From contig NZ_ARYN01000007.1 of assembly GCF_002094855.1 (NCBI RefSeq), forward strand, positions 62,001 through 126,000: a stretch of DNA of 64,000 bases, read 5' to 3'. The notes under the pieces are model-generated. The model was given only the letters and a program-made list of their open reading frames with translations. It made no database searches and was not told where the DNA came from. Of this stretch, positions 57,401 through 64,000 are shown piece after piece. Position numbers and translations under genes: made by a program. The first letter of the stretch is position 1; every line of letters begins with the position of its first letter. The stretch is from Zunongwangia atlantica 22II14-10F7. Its GTDB lineage: Bacteria > Bacteroidota > Bacteroidia > Flavobacteriales > Flavobacteriaceae.

Positions 57401-58231
57401 TTAAGATTTTCTGCGAGGGCGTTTACCTTTGTAAGGATTCTTAGGTTTAATTCCGTTAGGTTTTGTACTTTTCTTTTCTTCGGAAAAATGAGAAGCTTCC
57501 TCGGTTTTGGATGAGGTATTTACCAAACGATCGATCTCCTTAAGCTCATCTTCAGTGATATATCGCCATTTCCCAATAGGAACATCCAACGGAACATTCA
57601 TAATTCTAATACGCTTAAGTTTTGTCACTTCGTAGTTTAAATACTCACACATTCGCCTAATTTGGCGATTAAGTCCCTGTGTTAAGATGATCCTGAATTC
57701 CTTTTCGCCTGTTTGCTCTACAAAACATTTTCTGGTCACGGTATCTAAAATTGGAATACCGTTACTCATTTTTTTAACGAAATCTGGCTGAATTGGTTTG
57801 TTAACTTTGACTATATATTCTTTTTCGTGATTGTTGCGCGCACGAAGAATTTTGTTCACGATATCACCATCGCTGGTTAAAAAGATCAATCCTTCGCTGG
57901 GTTTGTCTAAACGGCCAATAGGGAAAATACGTTCAGGATAATTAATGTAGTCTATAATATTATTTTTCTCGCGTTTTGTATCTGTTGTACAAACAATTCC
58001 TACAGGTTTATTAAATGCGATGTATACATTTGGCTTTTCCTTTTCTTCTATGGCAATTAATTTACCATCTACCCTAACTTCGTCTCCGGGAGCTATTTTT
58101 GTTCCCATTTCAGGAACAACACCATTTATGGTTACGCGTCCCTGGTCGATAAGTTTATCTGCAGCTCTTCTGGAACAATATCCAGCTTCACTTAAAAATT
58201 TATTTATTCGGGTTAAATTCTCTTCAGCCAT
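57401..58231 (-). CDS. rluF: 23S rRNA pseudouridine synthase, RluF-like
   Basis: I place the start at 58231 (MAEENLTRINKF), giving 276 residues; an earlier codon at 58252 lies inside the candidate promoter. An S4 RNA-binding domain occupies residues 1-60 (INKFLSEAGYCSRRAADKLI). The catalytic domain follows, with the active Asp in IGRLDKPSEGLIFLTSDGD, the RluF/RluB-type motif. It should convert a uridine of 23S rRNA (U2604 in E. coli) to pseudouridine. The last 45 residues are a basic, disordered tail. The exact target is an inference. Confidence 0.9.
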   Translation of the reverse strand: MAEENLTRINKFLSEAGYCSRRAADKLIDQGRVTINGVVPEMGTKIAPGDEVRVDGKLIAIEEKEKPNVYIAFNKPVGIVCTTDTKREKNNIIDYINYPERIFPIGRLDKPSEGLIFLTSDGDIVNKILRARNNHEKEYIVKVNKPIQPDFVKKMSNGIPILDTVTRKCFVEQTGEKEFRIILTQGLNRQIRRMCEYLNYEVTKLKRIRIMNVPLDVPIGKWRYITEDELKEIDRLVNTSSKTEEASHFSEEKKSTKPNGIKPKNPYKGKRPRRKS

Positions 58232-58249
58232 TATAAAACAAGTGTTTCG

Positions 58250-58257
58250 CAAAGATA
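58250..58257 (-). promoter_or_regulatory. Candidate -7 element of rluF
   Basis: The minus strand reads TATCTTTG followed by C, the same core as the argS promoter. The rluF ATG is about 18 nt downstream, giving a short leader. A TTTG-type -33 is not clear. Confidence 0.5.
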
Positions 58258-58315
58258 CAAGATTAAGAATTGATGCCCATATTTAAAAACTTTCAAAAAA
58301 AATTAAAACCCGGGC

Positions 58316-58340
58316 AACCTTTTGTAACTTTTCTGCGTCT
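58316..58340 (+). promoter_or_regulatory. ECF-type promoter of the sigma factor gene
   Basis: AACC (58316-58319) and CGTCT (58336-58340) have 17 nt between AAC and CGT, the form of promoters read by ECF sigma factors. It is unlike the TANNTTTG promoters elsewhere in the window and lies 136 bp upstream of an ECF sigma gene, which suggests that the factor activates its own transcription. Confidence 0.6.
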
Positions 58341-58366
58341 ATGTAAATAGAAGGTCTTTTGGTAAG

Positions 58367-58498
58367 ATGGCGATCAAGAAAAACATCATTTATTTAAGAA
58401 CTTTAATGCAGGCCATGGAGTTCGAGGCAAGCTTAGGGAAACTTAAACCTTTATTAGGGAAATTAAGATCATCAGGTGAAAGTAATTCAACTTTTTAA
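58367..58498 (+). CDS. Possible small leader protein before the sigma gene
   Basis: An ATG-initiated frame of 43 residues starts about 20 nt after the predicted transcription start (58346) and ends 23 bp inside the sigma gene. Its sequence is basic at the N terminus (MAIKKNIIYLRTLMQ) and has the near-repeat SLGKLKPLLGKLR. It could be a real small protein, a leader whose translation is coupled to that of the sigma factor, or chance. There is no family match that I recognise. Confidence 0.35.
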   Translation: MAIKKNIIYLRTLMQAMEFEASLGKLKPLLGKLRSSGESNSTF

Positions 58499-59036
58499 AA
58501 ACGAATCTCAGCTTATAAAACGTGCTGCGCAAAACAATCGCGAAGCGCAACAAAAGCTGTATGAGATTCACTCGGGTAAAATGCTTAGTGTTTGCCGGCA
58601 GTATATTAGAGATTTACACGATGCCGAAGATGTAATGCTAAGCGCCTTTTTTAAAGTCTTTACGCATTTAAAGGATTTTAAGTTCGAGGGAAGTTTTGAA
58701 GGTTGGGTTCGCAGGATTATGATTAGGGAAGCGATAAGTTTTCTACGGAAGAAAAAGAATCTCGAATTTCAGGAAGATGAGTTTAGTAATTATACAGAAA
58801 GTTCTAATAACATCGACGAGCAACTAAGCGTAGCGCATATACAGCAGCTTATCGACGATTTGCCTGAAGGTTATAAAATGGTTTTTGTGTTGTATGCGGT
58901 AGAAGGTTATAAGCATCAGGAAATTTCTAAAATGCTAAATATTACTGAAGGAACTTCTAAATCTCAGCTTTTTAAAGCGAGAAAATTATTACAGGAAAAA
59001 TTAACGAATAAAGGAACAGGTTATGGCGCCAATTAA
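58476..59036 (+). CDS. RNA polymerase ECF-type sigma factor
   Basis: This 186-residue protein has only sigma regions 2 and 4. Region 2 covers about residues 25-95, with AEDVMLSAFFKVFTHL and FEGWVRRIMIREA. Region 4 covers about 125-180, with LPEGYKMVFVLYAVEGYKHQ and the helix-turn-helix EISKMLNITEGTSKSQLFKA. The start is a GTG, chosen because it gives a normal ECF N terminus. It overlaps the next gene, a probable anti-sigma factor, by 14 bp. An ECF-type promoter upstream suggests autoregulation, probably for envelope stress. Confidence 0.93.
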   Translation: MKVIQLFKNESQLIKRAAQNNREAQQKLYEIHSGKMLSVCRQYIRDLHDAEDVMLSAFFKVFTHLKDFKFEGSFEGWVRRIMIREAISFLRKKKNLEFQEDEFSNYTESSNNIDEQLSVAHIQQLIDDLPEGYKMVFVLYAVEGYKHQEISKMLNITEGTSKSQLFKARKLLQEKLTNKGTGYGAN

Positions 59037-59865
59037 ATTTGAAGAGCATATAAAGGAGCAGTTGGAAGAGCGTCGTATTTCTCCGTCCGTATCGAGTTGG
59101 GAAAAGCTTAATGCGCGATTAGACGAAAACGAAAATCGACAAAAATCGAATAAAAAATGGTGGTTGGGGATTGCAGCTTTACTTGTAATTGCTATTTCTG
59201 TAGGTGGTTTTATGCTGAAGTCTGAAAATGGAACTATAGAAGAACAAATTGTAGATACACCTTCTGAAAAAACTTCAGAAGAAATCACAAAACCAGTAGA
59301 AAATTCAGGAATTACTTCAGAAGAAAAAGAAAATAATTCGGCTATTGCTGCGGAAGAAGTGAAGGAAGAAATTAATGAAGAAACTGAAAAAACTACGCCT
59401 GAAAATATCCAAAATCAGCTTAAAAAAGATTCAGAAAAAATATTCCCGGAGCATAATGAAATAGGTGTAGCAACGATCGATGTACAAGGAGTGAAGACAG
59501 AAACTTCAGAACAAATAATACCGAAAATCGATAAAATCAACCCTAATTTTATAAATCCTACTAAAACGGAAGAAGATTTTATTGCGCAAAACGAGAATTT
59601 GATTCAGAATAAATTAGAAGAAGTGATAAGATCTCTAGAAGCAAATAGTGAAGATTCTGTTAGTGATGCAGAGGTTAATGCTTTATTACTAGCAGCAGCG
59701 AGCGATCTGGATCAGGATTTTCAAAAAGAATTTGCCAATCCATATAGTGCTGAAGCTTTACTGGCAGAAGCCGAACACGAAATCGAGAAATCCTTTAGAG
59801 ATAAGATCTTTCAATTGCTAAAAGAAGGCTATTCTAAAGCTAAAAATGCAGTCGCACTAGATTAA
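59023..59865 (+). CDS. Probable anti-sigma factor / membrane-anchored regulator
   Basis: This 280-residue protein has a cytoplasmic N-terminal segment of about 45 residues with the conserved-looking SSWEKLNARLDENE, one transmembrane helix (residues 47-65), and a long acidic periplasmic part. The arrangement and the 14-bp overlap with the sigma gene point to an anti-sigma factor. No ZAS-type zinc motif is visible. The Glu/Thr/Ser-rich periplasmic region (residues 70-200) looks disordered; the last 60 residues are helical and rich in Ala and Leu. The regulatory role rests on context. Confidence 0.7.
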   Translation: MAPIKFEEHIKEQLEERRISPSVSSWEKLNARLDENENRQKSNKKWWLGIAALLVIAISVGGFMLKSENGTIEEQIVDTPSEKTSEEITKPVENSGITSEEKENNSAIAAEEVKEEINEETEKTTPENIQNQLKKDSEKIFPEHNEIGVATIDVQGVKTETSEQIIPKIDKINPNFINPTKTEEDFIAQNENLIQNKLEEVIRSLEANSEDSVSDAEVNALLLAAASDLDQDFQKEFANPYSAEALLAEAEHEIEKSFRDKIFQLLKEGYSKAKNAVALD

Positions 59866-59968
59866 GTAACGCACAATAAACCATTAAATATCATTACCCA
59901 AAACAAAGGGTCATTCATCAATCTGTTTTAGAGCTTAAGCTTTAAGACACTAAAAACTAATACTTATT

Positions 59969-61033
59969 ATGAAAACAATTATCATCTATTTTGCCTTCTT
60001 AATTTCATCTTTTGCCATTGGCAGTATGGAGGCTCAGGAAACTACAGCCGAGAAAGAGCAACATACTACAGATTCGATTGCTCGAGTACAGAAAATCAAA
60101 GATGAGAGAATTAGGATTGCTACAGAAGAGGAGAAAGAAAAACTTAAAAAGGAGATTCAGAGAATTAATGAAAATCTGGAAAGTGGCTGGTATGATAAAG
60201 AAAGAGCAGAAAAGGAGAAAAAGGAAGCAGCAAAATTAGCAGCTGAAAATATCAAAAATCGTATTGTAATTATCGAAAATGAAGTTGCGATGGCTGAGCG
60301 TAATAAAGAGTCTGGAACTTATCTTGAAATTAATTTGTCGAAGGGGAAATTTAATTTAGATATAGATACCCCGGATAAAGAAGAGCGAATGGTCGAAAAG
60401 AGAACTCGCAATGATTTTGTACTTGCCTTTGGTTTCAATAATGCTTTAGAAAGTGGTCAATCTATAAATAATTCAGATTTTAAACTGGCAGGAAGTCGAT
60501 TTTTTGAAATTGGTTGGGCGTGGACCACCAGAGTCTTCGAAAATACCAATTGGTTAAGAGTGAAATACGGATTGTCGTTTCAGTTAAACGGATTAAAACC
60601 TACAGATAACCGCTATTTTGTGCAGGATGGCGATATCACCAGACTAGAAGAATTTGAGTACGATTTGGATAAATCGAAATTTAGAATGGATAATCTTGTT
60701 GTGCCAATTCATTTTGAAATTGGGCCTTACGCAAACAGATATGATAAAGGTCGTAGAAAGTTTTCTACAGAGGATCAGATAAAAATTGGTTTTGGAGGTT
60801 ATGCCGGTTTTAATATTGGAGAACGCCAAAAGCTAAAATTTAATGATGGCGATGATCAAAAGAGAAAGGATAAAAGCAGTTTTAATACTAACGAATTTGT
60901 GTATGGTTTAAGTGCATATTTAAGTTTTGGTGGTACGGCACTTTACGCAAAATATGATCTTAACCCTATTTTTGCCAGCCCAAATACAGAGCTTAATAAT
61001 TTCTCTTTAGGTCTAAGATTTGATGTAGACTAG
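59969..61033 (+). CDS. Secreted coiled-coil / outer-membrane barrel protein
   Basis: This 354-residue protein opens with a signal peptide ending near SMEAQ. Residues 25-110 are highly charged and form a long coiled coil (Glu/Lys/Arg repeats). From residue 145 on, alternating strands such as NDFVLAFGFNNALE and FVYGLSAYLSFGGTALYAKY, and the ending LGLRFDVD, suggest a small outer-membrane beta-barrel of the PorT/OMP_b-brl type. It is the third gene after the sigma/anti-sigma pair, 103 bp downstream, and could be a regulon member sensing or maintaining the envelope. The function is unknown. Confidence 0.75.
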   Translation: MKTIIIYFAFLISSFAIGSMEAQETTAEKEQHTTDSIARVQKIKDERIRIATEEEKEKLKKEIQRINENLESGWYDKERAEKEKKEAAKLAAENIKNRIVIIENEVAMAERNKESGTYLEINLSKGKFNLDIDTPDKEERMVEKRTRNDFVLAFGFNNALESGQSINNSDFKLAGSRFFEIGWAWTTRVFENTNWLRVKYGLSFQLNGLKPTDNRYFVQDGDITRLEEFEYDLDKSKFRMDNLVVPIHFEIGPYANRYDKGRRKFSTEDQIKIGFGGYAGFNIGERQKLKFNDGDDQKRKDKSSFNTNEFVYGLSAYLSFGGTALYAKYDLNPIFASPNTELNNFSLGLRFDVD

Positions 61034-61048
61034 TCACTATATAATTTG

Positions 61049-61056
61049 TATTTTTG
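61049..61056 (+). promoter_or_regulatory. Candidate -7 element for dnaG
   Basis: TATTTTTG followed by CAG fits the local promoter core. Transcription would begin near 61062, inside the left arm of the terminator that follows, so transcripts from here could not form the full terminator stem, while read-through RNA would. No clear -33 element is found. Confidence 0.45.
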
Positions 61057-61057
61057 C

Positions 61058-61088
61058 AGACCTTGTCGCTTTTTCGGCAAGGTCTTTT
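61058..61088 (+). terminator. Terminator between the barrel-protein gene and dnaG
   Basis: An 11-bp stem with one wobble (61058-61068 with 61075-61085) has a T-rich 6-nt loop and runs into TTTT. It shows that sequence before about 61090 is not part of the dnaG coding region. Confidence 0.8.
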
Positions 61089-61131
61089 CTATTTTCTGAT
61101 AAATAAGAAAACCTTCAAAAAACGTCCAAAT

Positions 61132-63114
61132 TTGATTTCTAAAAGTACCATAGATACTGTATTTGAAACCGCCCGGGTAGAGGAGGTGATCCAGGATTTT
61201 GTTCAGCTTAAAAAATCGGGAACAAACTTTAAGGGATTAAGTCCGTTTACAGACGAGCGTACACCAAGTTTTATGGTATCGCCGGTAAAACAAATTTGGA
61301 AAGATTTCTCTAGCGGAAAAGGAGGAAATGTTGTGGCCTTTTTAATGGAGCACGAACATTTTACCTATCCTGAAGCCATAAAATACCTGGCAAAAAAATA
61401 TGGGATCGAAATTGAAGAAACTCAGCGAACCGATGAGCAGAAAGAGCAGGCCAATGAGCGTGAAAGTATGTATCTGGTTTCTGAATTTGCGAATAAATAT
61501 TTTCAGAAAATCTTACATAAAACCGATGCCGGCCAGGCTATTGGGTTAAGCTATTTTAAGGAGCGAGGTTTTACGAATGAAACTATTAAAAAGTTTCAGC
61601 TTGGATATTGTTTAGACGAATGGGATGCTTTTACCAAAGAAGCCTTAGCTGAAGGTTATAAACTCGATTACCTGGAAAAAACTGGTTTATCGATTGTAAA
61701 GGGCGAGCGACAATTTGATCGTTTTAAAGGCAGGGTGATGTTTCCTATCCATTCGATGTCTGGACGCGTTTTAGGTTTTGGAGGCCGAATTTTAACTTCA
61801 GATAAAAAAGCTGCAAAATATCTAAACTCGCCAGAGAGTGATATTTACCATAAAAGTAAAGTGCTATATGGTATTTCGTATGCTAAGCAGGCCATAGCAA
61901 AAGAAGATAATTGCTATTTGGTTGAAGGTTATACAGATGTTATTCAGTTTCATCAAAGCGGGGTAGAGAATGTGGTTTCTTCTTCGGGAACAGCATTAAC
62001 AAACGAGCAAATTCGTTTGATTAGCCGTTTAACTAAGAATATTACAGTACTTTTTGATGGCGATGCTGCCGGAATTAGAGCTTCGTTGCGTGGGATCGAT
62101 TTGATCCTGGAGCAAGGAATGAACGTAAAAGTTTGTAGTTTCCCTGAAGGTGAAGATCCAGATAGTTTTGCACGAAAAAATTCTGAAGAGGAGTTAAAAG
62201 AGTTTTTAGCTGAAAACGCGACCGATTTTATAAGTTTTAAGGCTTCTTTATTAATGAAAGATGCTAAGAACGATCCCGTGAAAAAGGCGGCGTTAATTCG
62301 GGATATGGTAAGTAGTATCGCAAAAATACCAGATACCATTCAGCAGGAAGTATATCTTCAGGAATGTTCCAGGATCATGGATATTTCAGAAGATGTGTTG
62401 TTTTCTACGCTGGCGCAACTCACGAAAAAAGGAACTCAGGATCAACAAAGAGCAGCTAAAAAAGACCAAAAGAGTTTTCAGGTTGTAAGAGATGATCAAC
62501 CAAAACAAGAACAGCAAACTATACGCCGAGTAGACGAATTACATGTGCTTGAAAAAGGCATTGTAAGTGCGCTATTACTTTACGGAAATGAAAAGCGAGA
62601 GTTTGAAGAAATGTTTTTGGAAGCTGATGAATCTGGCGAACCGATTTTAAAAAGTACGAACGTAGAACGAAAAGTTTCTCGAAAAATTTACCTTGATTTG
62701 CAGGAAGATGAGGTTGCTTTAGCAAATCCAGATTTTAGAGCGATTTACGAGCACTTAATTGAATATTATAATCGAGAAGAAAAGCTGATAGTCGAAAAAT
62801 TTATAAGTGAAATGCCGCCTGAAAAATCGGCTATTGTGACCGATATTTTAATGGCTGAAGAGCGATACCAGTTAAGTGACTGGATGCGCCAGGATATTCC
62901 CGTGAAATCGAAAGATGAGCAAATAGATAGATTGGTTTCAGAAACTATCCTGAATTTTAGACGTCATCTATTGATGAGTAAGATCAAGGAACTTCAAGGT
63001 TCGATTACTGAGTTGAATGCTGAGGTTGATAATTCAGAAAAACTGGAAGAAATTATGGATTATATTCAGCTTCGAAAAACTATAGAGGAAAAACTTAATA
63101 GAGTTACTAGTTGA
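61132..63114 (+). CDS. dnaG: DNA primase with zinc ligands replaced
   Basis: I place the start at the TTG at 61132 (then ISKSTIDTVFETARVEEVI), giving 660 residues. An earlier in-frame TTG at 61054 lies in a terminator hairpin. DnaG makes RNA primers for DNA replication. The N-terminal domain keeps the CHC2 fold by sequence (GLSPFTDERTPSFMV and FSSGKGGNVVAFLM), but the four zinc ligands are replaced by Ser37, Thr40, Asp58 and Ser61. The TOPRIM domain has EGYTDVIQFHQ and LFDGDAAG. The C-terminal helicase-binding domain is long and helical. It is convergent with the response-regulator gene, 15 bp away. Confidence 0.96.
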   Translation: MISKSTIDTVFETARVEEVIQDFVQLKKSGTNFKGLSPFTDERTPSFMVSPVKQIWKDFSSGKGGNVVAFLMEHEHFTYPEAIKYLAKKYGIEIEETQRTDEQKEQANERESMYLVSEFANKYFQKILHKTDAGQAIGLSYFKERGFTNETIKKFQLGYCLDEWDAFTKEALAEGYKLDYLEKTGLSIVKGERQFDRFKGRVMFPIHSMSGRVLGFGGRILTSDKKAAKYLNSPESDIYHKSKVLYGISYAKQAIAKEDNCYLVEGYTDVIQFHQSGVENVVSSSGTALTNEQIRLISRLTKNITVLFDGDAAGIRASLRGIDLILEQGMNVKVCSFPEGEDPDSFARKNSEEELKEFLAENATDFISFKASLLMKDAKNDPVKKAALIRDMVSSIAKIPDTIQQEVYLQECSRIMDISEDVLFSTLAQLTKKGTQDQQRAAKKDQKSFQVVRDDQPKQEQQTIRRVDELHVLEKGIVSALLLYGNEKREFEEMFLEADESGEPILKSTNVERKVSRKIYLDLQEDEVALANPDFRAIYEHLIEYYNREEKLIVEKFISEMPPEKSAIVTDILMAEERYQLSDWMRQDIPVKSKDEQIDRLVSETILNFRRHLLMSKIKELQGSITELNAEVDNSEKLEEIMDYIQLRKTIEEKLNRVTS

Positions 63115-63129
63115 TCTGACTACACGAAT

Positions 63130-63771
63130 TTAAACTACAGGACTTATTTGTAAAAGTCGGGATTGAGTAATAAGCTCAGCAATACTATCAGCATCTAATT
63201 TTTTAAGCAATCTCGCTTTATACGTACTTACCGTTTTTTCGTTAATATTTAAAGCTTCAGCTATATCTTTATTACGCTTACCACTACTAAGTAAATTTAG
63301 AACTTCAGTTTCTCTTGAAGAAAGTTTCTTAAATCTAGAAATCTGGTTTTGCCCTTTAGAAATTCCACTATTTAATTTCTGAGTAATATCTTCATTCAGA
63401 TAAATGCCGCCACGAGCCACCTGCTTTATCGCTTTATTTACAATTTCAGAAGAATTTGTTTTCGAAATGTACCCTGCAGCCCCGGCTTTTATGGCGCTTA
63501 GTGCATACATTTCCTCTGGATGGCAGCTAAATACCAAGATTTTAATATGCGGGTATTGTTGTTTAATTTGTCGCAGCGCATGAATCCCGTTTAATTGCGG
63601 AAGATCAATCTCGATCATAAGCACATCTGGTCGCCTGTTTTCAAGATATCTAAATAATTCGTTGCCTGTAGCAACATGGCCAATAACATTTATAAAGTCA
63701 TTGGTTTCTAAGATATACTTAATACTTTCTGCGATTACGGGGTGCTGATCTGCAATTAAAATGGTACTCAT
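63130..63771 (-). CDS. LuxR-type response regulator with atypical receiver
   Basis: This 213-residue protein has an N-terminal receiver domain (1-120) and a C-terminal LuxR/NarL helix-turn-helix (150-205; LSSRETEVLNLLSSGKRNKD and NINEKTVSTYKARLLKKL). In the receiver the phospho-acceptor Asp is replaced by Glu54, in LMIEIDLP. The acidic pair near the N terminus is Asp8-Gln9 instead of two acids, while Ser82 and Lys104 are kept. Phosphorylation is therefore doubtful, and a constitutive or ligand-driven mode is possible. No histidine kinase is adjacent. It lies between convergent dnaG and nadE. A palindrome sits just upstream of its start. Confidence 0.92.
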   Translation of the reverse strand: MSTILIADQHPVIAESIKYILETNDFINVIGHVATGNELFRYLENRRPDVLMIEIDLPQLNGIHALRQIKQQYPHIKILVFSCHPEEMYALSAIKAGAAGYISKTNSSEIVNKAIKQVARGGIYLNEDITQKLNSGISKGQNQISRFKKLSSRETEVLNLLSSGKRNKDIAEALNINEKTVSTYKARLLKKLDADSIAELITQSRLLQISPVV

Positions 63772-63792
63772 TCTAGGATAAAGTTATGCTGT

Positions 63793-63811
63793 GTTAAAGT
63801 GATACTTTAAC
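63793..63811. promoter_or_regulatory. Perfect palindrome upstream of the response-regulator gene
   Basis: GTTAAAGT and ACTTTAAC flank GAT in a perfect 8-3-8 inverted repeat, 22 nt before the ATG of the response regulator. There is no T tract after it on either strand, so an operator fits better than a terminator. Autoregulation by the LuxR-type protein is an inference. Confidence 0.5.
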
Positions 63812-63871
63812 CTAAAATTAAGTGATAATGCTTATAAATATCCCGTATTTACTGCAATTTCGATAAAACGT

Positions 63872-64000
63872 TTAATTTTTAAGATGAACTGGTATTTCAC
63901 ATACCGGGATTGGATTCATTTTATGAGAATTAGCTGTATTTAATCGTAAATAGGTTTTGTAAACTTCTTTCTCTCTGCCTTCAAAATCGGCTTCAGTTTT
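63872..64000 (-). CDS. nadE: NAD+ synthetase, C-terminal end
   Basis: Only the last 42 residues are in the window; the 5' part lies to the right. The fragment contains EADFEGREKEVYKTYLRLN and KMNPIPVCEIP, which match the C terminus of the NH3-dependent NAD+ synthetase found in Bacteroidota, as I recall it. The enzyme converts nicotinate adenine dinucleotide to NAD+. Its position beside this response regulator and dnaG agrees with the gene order of Flavobacteriaceae, where gld gliding genes often lie just beyond. The identification rests on a short stretch. Confidence 0.72.
   Translation of the reverse strand, partial: KTEADFEGREKEVYKTYLRLNTANSHKMNPIPVCEIPVHLKN

Noticed and set aside
55076-58433. 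Twelve-base match GCTTGCCTCGAA at 55076-55087 and inverted at 58422-58433
   Set aside because: Matches of 12 bases are expected by chance many times in 64 kb on two strands, and flanks do not match.
61054-61131. Longer N terminus for DnaG
   Set aside because: The extra 26 codons consist of a terminator hairpin and promoter sequence and precede the conserved start of the protein.
61953-62339. 128-codon antisense frame within dnaG
   Set aside because: It is a shadow of the TOPRIM-encoding strand and has no own promoter or family features.

Overview
The window looks like a chromosomal segment of a marine-type member of the Flavobacteriaceae (Bacteroidota). The evidence is low G+C, two SusC/SusD operons, almost no Shine-Dalgarno sequences, promoter cores of the TANNTTTG type, a b558-type succinate dehydrogenase, a DnaG primase that has lost its zinc ligands, and the order dnaG - response regulator - nadE. 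A Gramella/Zunongwangia-like genus is my guess from protein resemblance only. It is core-genome DNA: I see no prophage, CRISPR array, insertion sequence, tRNA or rRNA gene.

Layout. 1-3.6 kb: end of a hypothetical gene, rarA, a rhomboid protease and rlmB. 3.7-15 kb, minus strand: a secreted protein and two nutrient-uptake operons (susC-susD, and susC-susD-lipoprotein) whose susC genes share a nearly identical 35-nt upstream sequence. 15.2-32.5 kb, plus strand: one continuous run of 32 translation-related genes (rpsL-rpsG-fusA-rpsJ, the S10 and spc clusters through secY-infA, and rpmJ-rpsM-rpsK-rpsD-rpoA-rplQ). A consensus promoter precedes the run and a strong terminator follows it. Three intergenic gaps inside the run (before rplC, rpsH and rpsD) hold RNA structures that look like ribosomal-protein leaders or attenuators.

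32.5-41.6 kb, plus strand: separately terminated metabolic genes (carA, a secreted barrel protein, enolase, a glycogen/starch synthase, citrate synthase) and a pair of guanidino-group hydrolases (arginine deiminase-like and CtlX-like). 41.6-46 kb, mostly minus: a BCCT transporter, an SDR/DUF2867 protein, a DUF3185 protein, MarC and a hypothetical protein. 46-51 kb, plus: argS, ffh, a four-helix-bundle gene that looks like a small inserted cassette with inverted-repeat ends, and folD. 51-58.3 kb, minus: sdhC-sdhA-sdhB, then rluF, a Rho_N-like protein, a VOC protein, an AI-2E family permease and a DUF1232 protein. 58.3-63.1 kb, plus: an ECF sigma factor with its own ECF-type promoter, a probable anti-sigma protein, an outer-membrane barrel protein and dnaG. 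The end holds a minus-strand response regulator without the usual phospho-acceptor, and the 3' end of nadE.

The most interesting material is regulatory: the terminator/anti-terminator arrangement before rplC, the rpsD and rpsH leaders, the shared susC leader, the inverted-repeat-flanked four-helix-bundle gene, and the atypical response regulator with a perfect palindrome in front of it. I did not find a clearly new multi-gene defence or metabolic system.
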